64,000 nucleotides of DNA from contig CALULY010000006.1 in NCBI GenBank assembly GCA_944321635.1, positions 1 to 64,000 of the forward strand, given 5' to 3'. The notes under the pieces are model-generated. The model searched no databases and was not told where the DNA came from. It saw only the letters and a program-made list of their open reading frames with translations. A program made the position numbers and the translations under genes. Below, in pieces: positions 45,131 through 53,646 of this stretch (the stretch's first letter is position 1; every line of letters begins with the position of its first letter). The stretch is from an uncultured Bacteroidaceae bacterium (GTDB taxonomy: Bacteria; Bacteroidota; Bacteroidia; Bacteroidales; Bacteroidaceae).

Positions 45131-46120
45131 TCACTTTTCGTTGTATATGACATTAGTCACCACCTCACCCACTATGCCGAGCATCTGTTTGTCGATGACG
45201 CTCATGTCGTCGCCCACCGTGTGCCAGAACGTGCCGAATCCTGTCGATGTCGGGTCGTTGTGGATGATGTCGATGCACGGGATGCGGGCAATCTCGTTGA
45301 CCGGCACGTGGTCATCATTGATGTAGCCGGCGAAATCATTGACGAAAAGATGCGAATAGCCCAGGTCTGCCGCCTTGCCCCACACCTTGTCGATGATGCT
45401 GCCTGCATAGTCATGTGAGAAGCCTTCGCGGAAGAACACCGCGTCGGCCGCACCTACCATGTCTAACAATAGGCCGTAGCGTGCCGTGTAGCCTGCCTTG
45501 TGGGGATTGAACGCCCAGTAGCGCGAGCCGAGACACCACGAATTGTCGTCATAGTTGGCTGCGTCAAAACGCGGAGTACCGCTGTCCTCGGCATCAAAGA
45601 GCATCAGGTCAACCCCTACGGCCGGGTGCTGCGTGGAGACGAGACGCGCGATTTCGAGCAGGACACCCACCCCTGACGCACCGTCGTTAGCACCGAGTAT
45701 GGGCGTGTGGTAGTTGCCCTCGTCGTCATCATTGTCCGCCCACGGGCGCGTGTCCCAATGGGCGCACAGCATCACCCGCTTTGCGTTGGACGGGTCAAAG
45801 CTGGCAATGATGTTTACGGCAGGGAGCATCACCCCGTCATACCGATAGAGCTGCACCCGTTGTACGTGCATCTCAGCCCCGTAGGACGTGAGTTTGCCAA
45901 TGAGCCAATCGGCGCAAGCGCGATGCCCATCGCTCCCGGGGACACGCGGCCCGAAACCGACTTGCGTCTTGACATGGGCGTATGCGCTGTCGGCATCGAA
46001 TGCCGGGACAGCAGCCTGCACAGTGGCTTCCTGCTCCGCGTCTTGATTGCGCGACTTGGTGTGGCCGCACGACAACATGATGGCGGCTGCAAGCATCATT
46101 GGCATAAAAAGGTTTCTCAT
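45131..46120 (-). CDS. M28 family zinc peptidase / glutaminyl-peptide cyclotransferase-like lipoprotein
   Basis: 329 aa. A lipoprotein signal (MLAAAIMLSCG) precedes an M28 domain with the metal-ligand segments AHWDTRPWAD, GANDGASGVG, DAEDSG, INDDHVPV and WHTVGDD. The pattern, especially FGPRVPGSDGH, GANDGASG and NDDHVPV, is closer to bacterial glutaminyl cyclases of Bacteroidetes than to aminopeptidases. These convert N-terminal Gln of exported proteins to pyroglutamate. I lean to that activity, but do not exclude an aminopeptidase. Promoter box 30 bp upstream. Confidence 0.85.
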   Translation of the reverse strand: MRNLFMPMMLAAAIMLSCGHTKSRNQDAEQEATVQAAVPAFDADSAYAHVKTQVGFGPRVPGSDGHRACADWLIGKLTSYGAEMHVQRVQLYRYDGVMLPAVNIIASFDPSNAKRVMLCAHWDTRPWADNDDDEGNYHTPILGANDGASGVGVLLEIARLVSTQHPAVGVDLMLFDAEDSGTPRFDAANYDDNSWCLGSRYWAFNPHKAGYTARYGLLLDMVGAADAVFFREGFSHDYAGSIIDKVWGKAADLGYSHLFVNDFAGYINDDHVPVNEIARIPCIDIIHNDPTSTGFGTFWHTVGDDMSVIDKQMLGIVGEVVTNVIYNEK

Positions 46121-46149
46121 AAATCAAACTCAGCTTGTCCTGTGGCAAG

Positions 46150-46180
46150 CAAAAATACTACTATAAAGTTTATATTCAAT
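46150..46180 (-). promoter_or_regulatory. Promoter of the M28 peptidase-sufE unit
   Basis: On the minus strand TATTTTTG (46150-46157) matches TAnnTTTG, with ATTG (46177-46180; three of four to TTTG) at 19-bp spacing. Confidence 0.6.
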
Positions 46181-46205
46181 CACCGTGGCATCATAATGAC
46201 CACGG

Positions 46206-47534
46206 TCAGGGTTTCAACGTCAGTTCGACCACAGTGTCGACACCGGACGGTGGAGACGCAAGCACGATGAACACGCCGTCGCCATGCCGGGTGAAAGCCA
46301 CTGGCGACTTGTCATCGAAAAGCACAGCCCTCTCTACCTCGGCGTCAAGCGGCAGGAACAGCCCCTTGTCCTGCCAATCCAGGATGTGGACGTAGAGTGT
46401 GTTCCCCCGCCTCGTGGTTACGCCCCATCCCTTTGGCGGGATGTCACCGCCTCTTGTCCCGTAGATTGTCTCGCCGTGCGAAGCCAACCATTCACCTATC
46501 TCCTCCAAGCGTTGCAAAGCCTCGTCAGGAAAAGCCCCGTCAGGCTGCGGGCCTATGTTCAGTAGCAGGTTGGCATCCTTGCCAGCTGCCTTGACCAACA
46601 GTCTTATGATTTCCTCGGACGACTTGTAGTCGTTGTCCGTGATGTCGTAACCCCATGTGCGGTTCATTGTCTCACAAGTCTCAAGCGGCAGGGACGAGAC
46701 CTGCTGTCCCGAGAAGCCAGCCTTGTTCTCACCAGGCAGATCGCGCTCGAAAAGCTGGAAATCCTCGCCCGGGAAAGGTGCCATGTGGTGATTGTTGCCG
46801 ACCTGACACGCGGGCTGTAGGGAGTGTATGAGCACATACTGCTCCTCAAGCCTCCAATCAAAGCCATCCGGTTTGTCCCACACGCCGTCGAACCAGATCG
46901 CCCCCACATCGCCATAACGTGTAAGAAGCTCGGTCAACTGGGCGTTCATGAACTGGTAATAATGTTCCCAATCGCCCTCGCCAGGTTCACGCCCAGTGCC
47001 ATGGCCCGTCCTGCCCAACGGATAATCAGACCTCATCCAGTCAAGGTGCGAGTAATAAACGTGCAATCCGATGCCTTGGTCGTGGCATTCGGCGGCAAGC
47101 TCGCCGACCAAGTCACGCTTGAATGGAGTTGCATCAACAATGTCATAATCAGTCTGGTCGCTGGCAAACATCGAGAAACCGTCATGATGGCGTGATGTTA
47201 CGCAGACGTAACGCGCCCCAGCGGACTTTATGGCGGACACCCATTCGGCAGCATCGAACTCCGACGGATAAAAAGCGGACGCAAGCCTGGCATAATCCTG
47301 ACGGTCTATGTTCTTGTTGTTCATCACCCATTCGCCTTGACCCAACATACTGTAAAGGCCAAAGTGTATAAACACGCCGAACTTGCTGTCCCTGAACCTC
47401 TCGCGCGCCTCCAGATTTTCATCCGCAGGGACATAAGCACCCGCATGACCCTGCCCGGCAGCACTGATGGCCGCGAGCAAAGCGAATGACATGGCGAGTG
47501 ACAACTTGCACAAACGCTTGAACTCCTCTGTCAT
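46206..47534 (-). CDS. Alpha-L-fucosidase, GH29
   Basis: 442 aa, exported (MSFALLAAISAAGQG signal). Releases fucose from host-type glycans. The GH29 barrel shows FGVFIHFGLYS, YVCVTSRHHDGFSMF, the nucleophile D216 in AIWFDG, and NLLLNIGPQPDG. A small C-terminal beta domain ends at DTVVELTLKP. The start at 47534 (MTEEFKRLCK) is preferred; frames up to 47663 overlap gldH. It may follow gldH on the same transcript (25 bp). Confidence 0.92.
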   Translation of the reverse strand: MTEEFKRLCKLSLAMSFALLAAISAAGQGHAGAYVPADENLEARERFRDSKFGVFIHFGLYSMLGQGEWVMNNKNIDRQDYARLASAFYPSEFDAAEWVSAIKSAGARYVCVTSRHHDGFSMFASDQTDYDIVDATPFKRDLVGELAAECHDQGIGLHVYYSHLDWMRSDYPLGRTGHGTGREPGEGDWEHYYQFMNAQLTELLTRYGDVGAIWFDGVWDKPDGFDWRLEEQYVLIHSLQPACQVGNNHHMAPFPGEDFQLFERDLPGENKAGFSGQQVSSLPLETCETMNRTWGYDITDNDYKSSEEIIRLLVKAAGKDANLLLNIGPQPDGAFPDEALQRLEEIGEWLASHGETIYGTRGGDIPPKGWGVTTRRGNTLYVHILDWQDKGLFLPLDAEVERAVLFDDKSPVAFTRHGDGVFIVLASPPSGVDTVVELTLKP

Positions 47535-47559
47535 AATCATATTAATATTAAAAAGACAT

Positions 47560-48069
47560 CTATTCATCATATCCACTCCTGACGACACGGATGCCCACAT
47601 CGCGCACTCCATGCAGCGGCGAACAACCCATGAGATGACGTATCCTGACTTCCACCTCCCCATTGCGCAATGACGTTAAGCGTCTGCCGGGGAGCGAGAG
47701 GGTGTAAAGGCCTGCCGCAAACGTGCCGCACCTCGACCCGTCGTCGGCGACAGTGCGGACTTGCAACGTGTCAACGGCGAATGTGGCGGAGTCACAGGCA
47801 TTGTCAGACACCTCAAGCCAGAGATTTGCGTAAGGATAGTCGGCCCGCAACCTCATCTCGACTGCCATGTCAACATCTCGTTCATGCTCCGCCGAGTCAA
47901 GGACGAATGCGAGCCGCACGTATGAACACGTGTCCCAACCGCTATCTGCAACAGGCACATAACGGTGGAACACTGTGTGCGAATCGATGCACGACACCAA
48001 GGATGGCGGCAACGCCAACGATGCAATCACCGCCAACGTCCTGCACAAGCGTGTGATGGATGCGTACAT
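47560..48069 (-). CDS. gldH: Gliding-motility lipoprotein GldH homologue
   Basis: 169 aa lipoprotein with lipobox SLVSC27. The GldH-like core is visible (FHRYVPVADSGWDTCSYVRLAFVLD, MRLRADYPYANLWLEV, GTFAAGLYTLSLPG). GldH is needed for gliding in Flavobacterium, but it is widely kept in non-gliding Bacteroidetes, so motility is not implied here. The order holB-ricT-gldH matches what I know of this phylum. Starts 9 bp after ricT. Confidence 0.82.
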   Translation of the reverse strand: MYASITRLCRTLAVIASLALPPSLVSCIDSHTVFHRYVPVADSGWDTCSYVRLAFVLDSAEHERDVDMAVEMRLRADYPYANLWLEVSDNACDSATFAVDTLQVRTVADDGSRCGTFAAGLYTLSLPGRRLTSLRNGEVEVRIRHLMGCSPLHGVRDVGIRVVRSGYDE

Positions 48070-48078
48070 TGGCGTGGT

Positions 48079-49374
48079 TCACTCGGGTGCTGCACCCCCG
48101 TTGCCCGATGGACGACCTCCTGCCTCGCCCTCGGGTTTGCGACGAGGGCGGTTGTTGCGGCGAGGACGGTTGCCCTGCCCTTGGCCTCCCCCTTGCTGCT
48201 GCGCCGCATCCCCTTGCCGAGGCTGCCGCGCCTCGCGTTGCTGACGTTGCGGACGAGGCGCATCTGCACCGTTGGCCTCGCCTTGAGAGGATGATTGCTG
48301 GCTCTTGGGTTTCTTAGCCTTGCGTTTCTTGTTGTCGCGCCGTCTGTTGTCAAACCGGGTGACACTCTCCTGTTCGAGCAAGTCAGCGGAGCGTGGTTTG
48401 TCTTCTGCTGATGCTTCACCGTCGCCCAAGCGGTCAGGCTTGACACCTCGTTTGTTCATCGCGATGACCTCTGCCGCCCTGCGAGTGGAGATGGTCACGA
48501 GATTGGCGGCCACGGTCTTGTCTGTCGAGTAGGTGATCATGCCTGCAAGGATGTCTGCCTTGAAGAAATAGTAGGTAGCATCCATCGTCTCAAGCGTCAC
48601 GTCCTTGTGCGGGATGCGGCGGCCAGCCTCGACATAGCAATCGACCTCGTAGTTGAGGCAGCATTTCAGCTTGGCGCACTGCCCGGCAAGTTTCAACGGG
48701 TTGAGCGACAAGTCTTGATGACGTGCGGCAGACGTTGAGACCGAAACGAAATTGCTCATCCACGCCGCACAACACAATTCCCGCCCGCAGGGACCTATGC
48801 CGCCGATGCGACCGGCTTCCTGCCTCGCACCGATCTGTTTCATCTCGATGCGCACCTTGAAAGCGTCGGCCAACACCTTGATGAGTTGCCTGAAATCGAC
48901 ACGGGCATCGGCTATGTAGTAGAAGATGGCCTTGTTGCAATCGCCCTGGTACTCGACATCTCCAATCTTCATGTCGAGGTTGAGCGAGGCGGCAATCTGC
49001 CTGGAACGTATCATGGTGTCATGCTCGCGCGACTTGGCCTCCTCGTACTTCTCCATGTCAACTGGACGCGCCTTGCGGTAGACACGTTTTATCTCGGGTT
49101 CCTTGCGTCCCATCGTCTTGCGCATCTGCAAGGGGACGAGGCGGCCTGTGAGCGTCACAGTGCCTATGTCGTGCCCTGGGGTCGCTTCGACCGCCACTAT
49201 GTCGCCTTTCTCCAGATGGAGACCGTTGCTGTTGCGGTAGTAGCCCTTGCGGGTGTTCTTGAATTGCACCTCGACAAGGTCGCAATCCTGCTCATTGCCT
49301 GGGACATCAGCCAGCCAGTCGTAGACGTGCAACTTGCTGTCGTGCCGGGAATATCCTTTTGCATCAAATTCCAT
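48079..49374 (-). CDS. PSP1/RicT family regulatory protein
   Basis: 431 aa. An N-terminal PSP1 domain (about 30-280) carries the cysteine-rich signature CGRELCCAAW and QCAKLKCCLNYE, as in Bacillus RicT/YaaT. The latter takes part in an Fe-S complex affecting RNA processing. The last ~110 residues are a low-complexity basic, Gln/Gly/Arg/Pro-rich tail, a likely RNA-binding disordered region. The start at 49374 (MEFDAKGYSRHD) fits the family. It sits between holB and gldH. Confidence 0.85.
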   Translation of the reverse strand: MEFDAKGYSRHDSKLHVYDWLADVPGNEQDCDLVEVQFKNTRKGYYRNSNGLHLEKGDIVAVEATPGHDIGTVTLTGRLVPLQMRKTMGRKEPEIKRVYRKARPVDMEKYEEAKSREHDTMIRSRQIAASLNLDMKIGDVEYQGDCNKAIFYYIADARVDFRQLIKVLADAFKVRIEMKQIGARQEAGRIGGIGPCGRELCCAAWMSNFVSVSTSAARHQDLSLNPLKLAGQCAKLKCCLNYEVDCYVEAGRRIPHKDVTLETMDATYYFFKADILAGMITYSTDKTVAANLVTISTRRAAEVIAMNKRGVKPDRLGDGEASAEDKPRSADLLEQESVTRFDNRRRDNKKRKAKKPKSQQSSSQGEANGADAPRPQRQQREARQPRQGDAAQQQGGGQGQGNRPRRNNRPRRKPEGEAGGRPSGNGGAAPE

Positions 49375-49442
49375 AATATACTCTATTATATGCCGTCCTC
49401 CAAGCCCTGACGCGTGGCTGACGGTGCAGTTAGTCAATATTG

Positions 49443-50585
49443 TCAGTCTCTCCTCGCCCCCTTGACGGCAATCTCGACAATCATCTTGAGGGCGAAGTCA
49501 AAAAAGACCATCTTGGCGTTGACATTGCCCTCGATGTTGGATGCCGCCTCGGACATCTTCTGCACTATCGATATGGCATTGCGCTCGTTGATGAAGGGTG
49601 CGAACCGTGTAGCGAATTTCTTTTCCCTGTCGTCCATGCCGAGGATGCTGTCGATGTGGAAGTTGTAGACGAAGTTCTCGCGCACCATGCGCAGCGCGTA
49701 GTCAAAGAAGGCTTTTTGCTTCTCCCTGCCTATCTCGGCCATGGTCTCGCTCCAGGCCTTCATCTCACGGACATCTCGCGCGTATGCCAAGCGCATCAGG
49801 CGGACAAACATATCAAAGCAAAAGCCCGTGTCGCTGTCAACCTCGATGGTCTTGAGGCATCTGACGAAACTGCCGCCTGACGACAGGGCGACATTCGCAG
49901 CCTGGTCATGCTGCAAACCATAGTTGCGTTCAAGCACCGCTGTGAGATCTTCATCGGCTATGCCCTTGAACACGATGTCCTGTGCACGGCTTCTCACCGT
50001 GCCAAGCACAGAGGGCTTGTCCTCTGTGACCATGATGATGCAGGTCTTGCCCTGCGGCTCCTCGATCAACTTGAGGAGTTTGTTGGCGCAGGTGTCGTTC
50101 ATCTTCTCGGGCAGCCAGATGACAAGCACCTTGTAGCCGCCCATCGCCGACTTGAACGACAGTTTGCGTATGATTTCGTCACTTTCGTTGCCGTATATGA
50201 CCGCCTGCGAGTTGCCGGCCTTTATCTCGTCGAGCCAAGACTGGAATGTGAAATAGGGCTGCCGTGTCACGAAGTCATTCCACTGCCGCAGGAAATCGTC
50301 ACAGCGCACCGTCCCGCCGCCCCGCTTGACGACAGGGAAAGCGAAGTGCAGGTCGGGATGTTCCATGCGGTTGGCCATCATCATGCATGAGCGGCAATGC
50401 CCGCAGGCATCGTCCGCCCCGGGGTGTTCGCATAGGAGATACTGCGCGAATGCCAGTGCCACAGGCAACTTGCCGCAGCCCGCCGGACCGCTGAACATCA
50501 GGGCGTGCGGCACACGCCCCTCAGCATATTGCCTGATGAGTGAGCGTTTGACTTCGGCCTGGCCTATCACATCCCTGAAAAACAT
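49443..50585 (-). CDS. holB: DNA polymerase III subunit delta-prime
   Basis: 380 aa clamp-loader subunit. The zinc-finger cysteines C52, C61, C64 and C67 are present. The P-loop-like G33-P-A-G-C-G-K39 is followed by Leu40-Pro in place of Ser/Thr, so it probably does not hydrolyse ATP, as is usual for delta-prime. The start MFFRDVIGQ matches the family. It begins 3 bp after metF's stop, suggesting one operon metF-holB-ricT-gldH. Confidence 0.9.
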   Translation of the reverse strand: MFFRDVIGQAEVKRSLIRQYAEGRVPHALMFSGPAGCGKLPVALAFAQYLLCEHPGADDACGHCRSCMMMANRMEHPDLHFAFPVVKRGGGTVRCDDFLRQWNDFVTRQPYFTFQSWLDEIKAGNSQAVIYGNESDEIIRKLSFKSAMGGYKVLVIWLPEKMNDTCANKLLKLIEEPQGKTCIIMVTEDKPSVLGTVRSRAQDIVFKGIADEDLTAVLERNYGLQHDQAANVALSSGGSFVRCLKTIEVDSDTGFCFDMFVRLMRLAYARDVREMKAWSETMAEIGREKQKAFFDYALRMVRENFVYNFHIDSILGMDDREKKFATRFAPFINERNAISIVQKMSEAASNIEGNVNAKMVFFDFALKMIVEIAVKGARRD

Positions 50586-50588
50586 TGC

Positions 50589-51542
50589 TCAATAGATTTG
50601 CTTCGCCACGTTGTAAACGCTCTCGACAGCCGAGTAAGTATAGAAATGCAAGCTCGGCACACCCGCCGCCATCAGTTCGCGGCACTGTGCCACGCACCAC
50701 TCCGTGCCGACCTGCGCCGCCTCCTCGTCGTTGCGGCAGGCGCGCAGGGCCTCGGCAAGCGCGACGGGGATGTCAACCTTGAACGTCCTCGGCACTGCCG
50801 ACAGCTGTGACAGTTTGTTGATGGGTTTTATGCCAGGGATGATGGGGATGTCTATCCCCTCCGCCCTCACACGTGCCACGAAGTCAAAGTACTTGGCGTT
50901 GTCGTAGAAGAGTTGTGTCACGGCATACTCCGCCCCCGCCTCGACCTTGCGCTTGAGCCAGTAGATGTCGCTCTCGATGTTGGGCGCTTCCTCATGCTTC
51001 TCGGGATAACACGCCACGCCGTAGCTGAACGGCGTGCCGGTGCGCTTGATGGGCGAGCCATCGACGAAGATGCCTTGGTTGAAGTCGTTTATCTGCCCGA
51101 TGAGGTCTATTGCGTGGGCATTGCCCCCCTGCTCGGGTACGAAGCCCGGCTCGTGCCGCACCTTGTCCCCCCTCAAGACGAGCAGGTCGTATATGCCGAG
51201 AAACTGGAGGTCGATGAGCACATACTCCGTCTCCTCCTTGGTGAAACCGCTGCACAGGATGTGCGGCACGACGGGGATGCCATAGCGGTTTTGTATCGCC
51301 GCCGCCACCGCCACCGTCCCCGGCCTGCGCCGCAGGCGGTCGCACCGGTATACCCCTCCCCCCATGTCGCGGTAGACGCACTCGCTGCAATGCGTCGTGA
51401 TGTTTATATATTTGGGATCGAACTCCCTGAGCCTCTCGATGTCCCTGTACACCTTGTCGATGCCAGTCCCCTTGAGCGGCGGCAGTATCTCGAATGAGAA
51501 AGCCGTGGAGGTCGATGTCCTTATCATTTCGCTAACATTCAT
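50589..51542 (-). CDS. metF: Methylenetetrahydrofolate reductase
   Basis: 317 aa. Reduces 5,10-methylene-THF to 5-methyl-THF for methionine synthesis, with FAD as cofactor. Family features are FSFEILPPLKG near the N-terminus (catalytic Glu), NITTHC, HILCSG, LVLRGDK, YGVACYPEKHEEAPN and QLFYDNAKYFDFV. The start at 51542 (MNVSEMIRT) fits; an extension to 51575 is not supported. A TAACTTTG box lies upstream. Confidence 0.95.
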   Translation of the reverse strand: MNVSEMIRTSTSTAFSFEILPPLKGTGIDKVYRDIERLREFDPKYINITTHCSECVYRDMGGGVYRCDRLRRRPGTVAVAAAIQNRYGIPVVPHILCSGFTKEETEYVLIDLQFLGIYDLLVLRGDKVRHEPGFVPEQGGNAHAIDLIGQINDFNQGIFVDGSPIKRTGTPFSYGVACYPEKHEEAPNIESDIYWLKRKVEAGAEYAVTQLFYDNAKYFDFVARVRAEGIDIPIIPGIKPINKLSQLSAVPRTFKVDIPVALAEALRACRNDEEAAQVGTEWCVAQCRELMAAGVPSLHFYTYSAVESVYNVAKQIY

Positions 51543-51592
51543 CTGCTTCCGATTGAGTGTCAAACAACAAGGCACTGCGTGCCATCATCGTG

Positions 51593-51622
51593 CAAAGTTA
51601 GCAAGATTGGCAACATTATCAA
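51593..51622 (-). promoter_or_regulatory. Promoter of the metF operon
   Basis: Minus-strand TAACTTTG (51593-51600) matches TAnnTTTG, with GTTG (51619-51622) at 18-bp spacing. Confidence 0.6.
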
Positions 51623-51655
51623 CACGGCTCACCGACCAACGCCTTGCAGAACACA

Positions 51656-51690
51656 AGCAGGCGGAGACTGCCATAGCCCTCCGCCCGCCT
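51656..51690 (-). terminator. Hairpin downstream of the first LRR gene
   Basis: A 7-bp stem (GGCGGAG / CTCCGCC) about 65 bp beyond the stop at 51751. A closely similar GGCGGAGACTGCCA block follows the second LRR gene near 53555, so the 3' flanks of the two genes are related. Confidence 0.5.
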
Positions 51691-51750
51691 GTCAATGGCT
51701 CATCCTCCAATTATCATTGGCGGATGGCGGTGCGATGTTCCTTCATTGCC

Positions 51751-52836
51751 TCACAACACCACTTTCTGCGCACTTTGCCCCACGCGGACGACATAGACCC
51801 CGTGCGGTAGCCCCTCTATCCTCGTGCCTGTGCCACGGTGGACGCACTGCCCGCCGGTGGAATAGACCTCGACAGGTTGCGCCATATCCATCTCACCCTC
51901 GATGACTATCGCGCCGTCGATGACGGTGACGGTCGGGGCGGAGGCTTTAGCCTCGTCAATGGATGAGTAGTACATCTCTACGATTTTATCAAACTCACTC
52001 CATGGGTAGACAGCCTCGTATGCCGACTTCGTGCCAGCGGGGACATAGAGAGTAGCGGCATGAGTGAAAAATGGATCATCTTCCAGCTCCAATGGCTCTT
52101 GCCAGTGGCAAAAAACGGAAGTCAAGCCACAACCCAAAAACGCATCAATCCCTATCGACGTGACAGAGGCAGGTATATCCACAAAGGCCAGAGAAGTGCA
52201 ACCTTCAAACGCACCCTCCTCTATCGACGTTACCAAAGGCATATCAATCAAGACCAGGGAGGTGCAACCTTCAAACGCATCAATCCCTATCGACGTGACT
52301 GAGGGCATATCAATCGAAGTCAGAGAGGTGCAACCATAAAACACACTAAACTCTATCGACGTGACCAAAGGCATATCAATCGAGGACAGAGTGGTGCAAC
52401 CAGAAAACGCACTGTACCCTATCGACGTGACCAAAGGCATATCAATCGAGGCAAGAGATAGGCAATATTCAAATGCATAACCACCTATACTGACCACGGA
52501 AGCAGGGAGTGTCAACGATGTCAGATAAGGACAACTGTCAAATGCATGGGAGCCTATGGCCGCGACGGTGTATGCCGCCCCTTTATAAACGACCTTTTCT
52601 GGAATGGTCTGGTCTCCTTTATACTTTGTCAATCCCTCTGAGTCAAGTTTGTCACTGTCATAGCTATTATAATAGCCATCACCTTGATAATAATATGTCA
52701 CTTCCACAGTTTTTTCTTCTTCCGAGATGATGTTGTAGTACAGACCGTCAACCTTGAAACTTTCGGCTCTTGCCGTCGCAAGTCCTGCGACAGCCAGCAG
52801 CACGACGCACAGATACTTTATATAATTAGTTCCCAT
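51751..52836 (-). CDS. BspA-like leucine-rich repeat protein with T9SS-type tail
   Basis: 361 aa secreted protein. A signal peptide (MGTNYIKYLCVVLLAVAGLATARA) is followed by seven or so 23-residue BspA/LRR_5 repeats (xLTSIDMPxVTSIGxxAFxGCT, about residues 95-255). A conserved stretch follows (FCHWQEPL...LYVPAGTKSAYEAV), then a short C-terminal type A sorting-like domain (RIEGLPHGVYVVRVGQ). Such proteins are surface adhesins in oral and gut Bacteroidales. The repeats are almost identical at DNA level (69-bp units, about 52135-52480), a sign of recent expansion. A paralogue is at 53647-54615. Confidence 0.87.
   Translation of the reverse strand: MGTNYIKYLCVVLLAVAGLATARAESFKVDGLYYNIISEEEKTVEVTYYYQGDGYYNSYDSDKLDSEGLTKYKGDQTIPEKVVYKGAAYTVAAIGSHAFDSCPYLTSLTLPASVVSIGGYAFEYCLSLASIDMPLVTSIGYSAFSGCTTLSSIDMPLVTSIEFSVFYGCTSLTSIDMPSVTSIGIDAFEGCTSLVLIDMPLVTSIEEGAFEGCTSLAFVDIPASVTSIGIDAFLGCGLTSVFCHWQEPLELEDDPFFTHAATLYVPAGTKSAYEAVYPWSEFDKIVEMYYSSIDEAKASAPTVTVIDGAIVIEGEMDMAQPVEVYSTGGQCVHRGTGTRIEGLPHGVYVVRVGQSAQKVVL
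52135..52480. repeat. Tandem 69-bp repeats within the LRR gene
   Basis: Five to six consecutive units contain CTATCGACGTGACC, GGCATATCAATC and GAGGTGCAACC at 69-bp intervals. Each encodes one 23-residue LRR unit of the minus-strand gene. Confidence 0.8.
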
Positions 52837-52922
52837 CGTCTTTTATCTTTTTAGTTAAACAAAATCCGTTGGCCAGACTGTCACAAGCGGCGGCAATCTG
52901 CCCAACGGATGAAAGATTACAA

Positions 52923-53156
52923 TCAGTGACGTTTTACTCTTTCCCAGTAAGTGACATCGAGTTCAGCGTCATTGAACTTGCTCGCATACTTGCTTTGGAC
53001 AAACTTGCGGACATCGGATGGAGATGAATTCTCCGCTTCGTCCTTGTCCAAAAGCACATAAAGATACTCGTTGACCACCTTGTTGTGCACGATTGCCAAC
53101 AACACAGCCTCCTGAGCACCAAGCTCATCCAAGGTTTGTTCTTCTATAAACCTCAT
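52923..53156 (-). CDS. Small conserved-looking protein of unknown function
   Basis: 77 aa, acidic, predicted soluble and helical (MRFIEEQTLDELGAQEAVLLAI...). I do not recognise the family. It has normal codon-like composition and lies 86 bp from the LRR gene start. A 17-residue in-frame stretch upstream (MSKLIAPSEDEGQEVIL, 53153-53206) overlaps its start by 4 bp and may be a leader peptide or the end of a decayed gene. A good promoter at 53501-53530 reads toward it. Confidence 0.5.
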   Translation of the reverse strand: MRFIEEQTLDELGAQEAVLLAIVHNKVVNEYLYVLLDKDEAENSSPSDVRKFVQSKYASKFNDAELDVTYWERVKRH

Positions 53157-53235
53157 AAAATAACCTCCTGCCCCTCATCCTCCGATGGGGCGATTAGTTT
53201 GGACATAAAAAAGGTGTGAGGATTGTATCTCCGTC

Positions 53236-53478
53236 TCATCCTGCATTCGGGTCTTGGCGTACCACATCCACGGATAAGACAACAGCCCCACACCGATTGA
53301 CATATACCGTCCCCTCCGTGGGGGCATAGCATTGCCATGATGCAGGTGCTATTGCCAGATTATCTTCGTGGATTTTACAAACCGCCAAGTTTGAATGCAG
53401 AAGATAAAATTTCAATAACACCTTTTCTGGCGGATTGCTCCGCCAAACAAAAAACTCGGATCCGAGGGCTGTCTCCAC
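53236..53478 (-). CDS. Possible short ORF behind a strong promoter
   Basis: An 80-codon open frame (METALGSEFFVWRSN...VRQDPNAG) starting about 23 bp downstream of a near-consensus promoter. No homologous domain is recognised and the composition is mixed. It may be a real leader gene, a decayed gene, or chance. Included because the promoter points directly into it. Confidence 0.25.
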   Translation of the reverse strand: METALGSEFFVWRSNPPEKVLLKFYLLHSNLAVCKIHEDNLAIAPASWQCYAPTEGTVYVNRCGAVVLSVDVVRQDPNAG

Positions 53479-53500
53479 AGCTCATCTCCAAATCCACAGG

Positions 53501-53530
53501 CAAATATAATCCTTATCCTTGTTTGTCAAA
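53501..53530 (-). promoter_or_regulatory. Near-consensus Bacteroidetes promoter
   Basis: Minus-strand TTTG (53527-53530), 18-bp spacer, TATATTTG (53501-53508). This is the only promoter in the window where both boxes match fully. It drives toward the small ORFs at 53236-53478 and 52923-53156. Confidence 0.7.
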
Positions 53531-53646
53531 AACATAAGACACGAAAAACACGTCGGGCGGAGACTGCCACAGTCCTCGCCCGCCTCTTCTTTACACCATC
53601 CGCCGCCTGCCATTGACAGTTGGGATGCAATATTACATAACAGTCC

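Noticed and set aside
47535-47663. Extended start of the GH29 fucosidase to 47663
   Set aside because: It would overlap gldH by over 100 bp and bury the signal peptide; start at 47534 gives a clean export signal.
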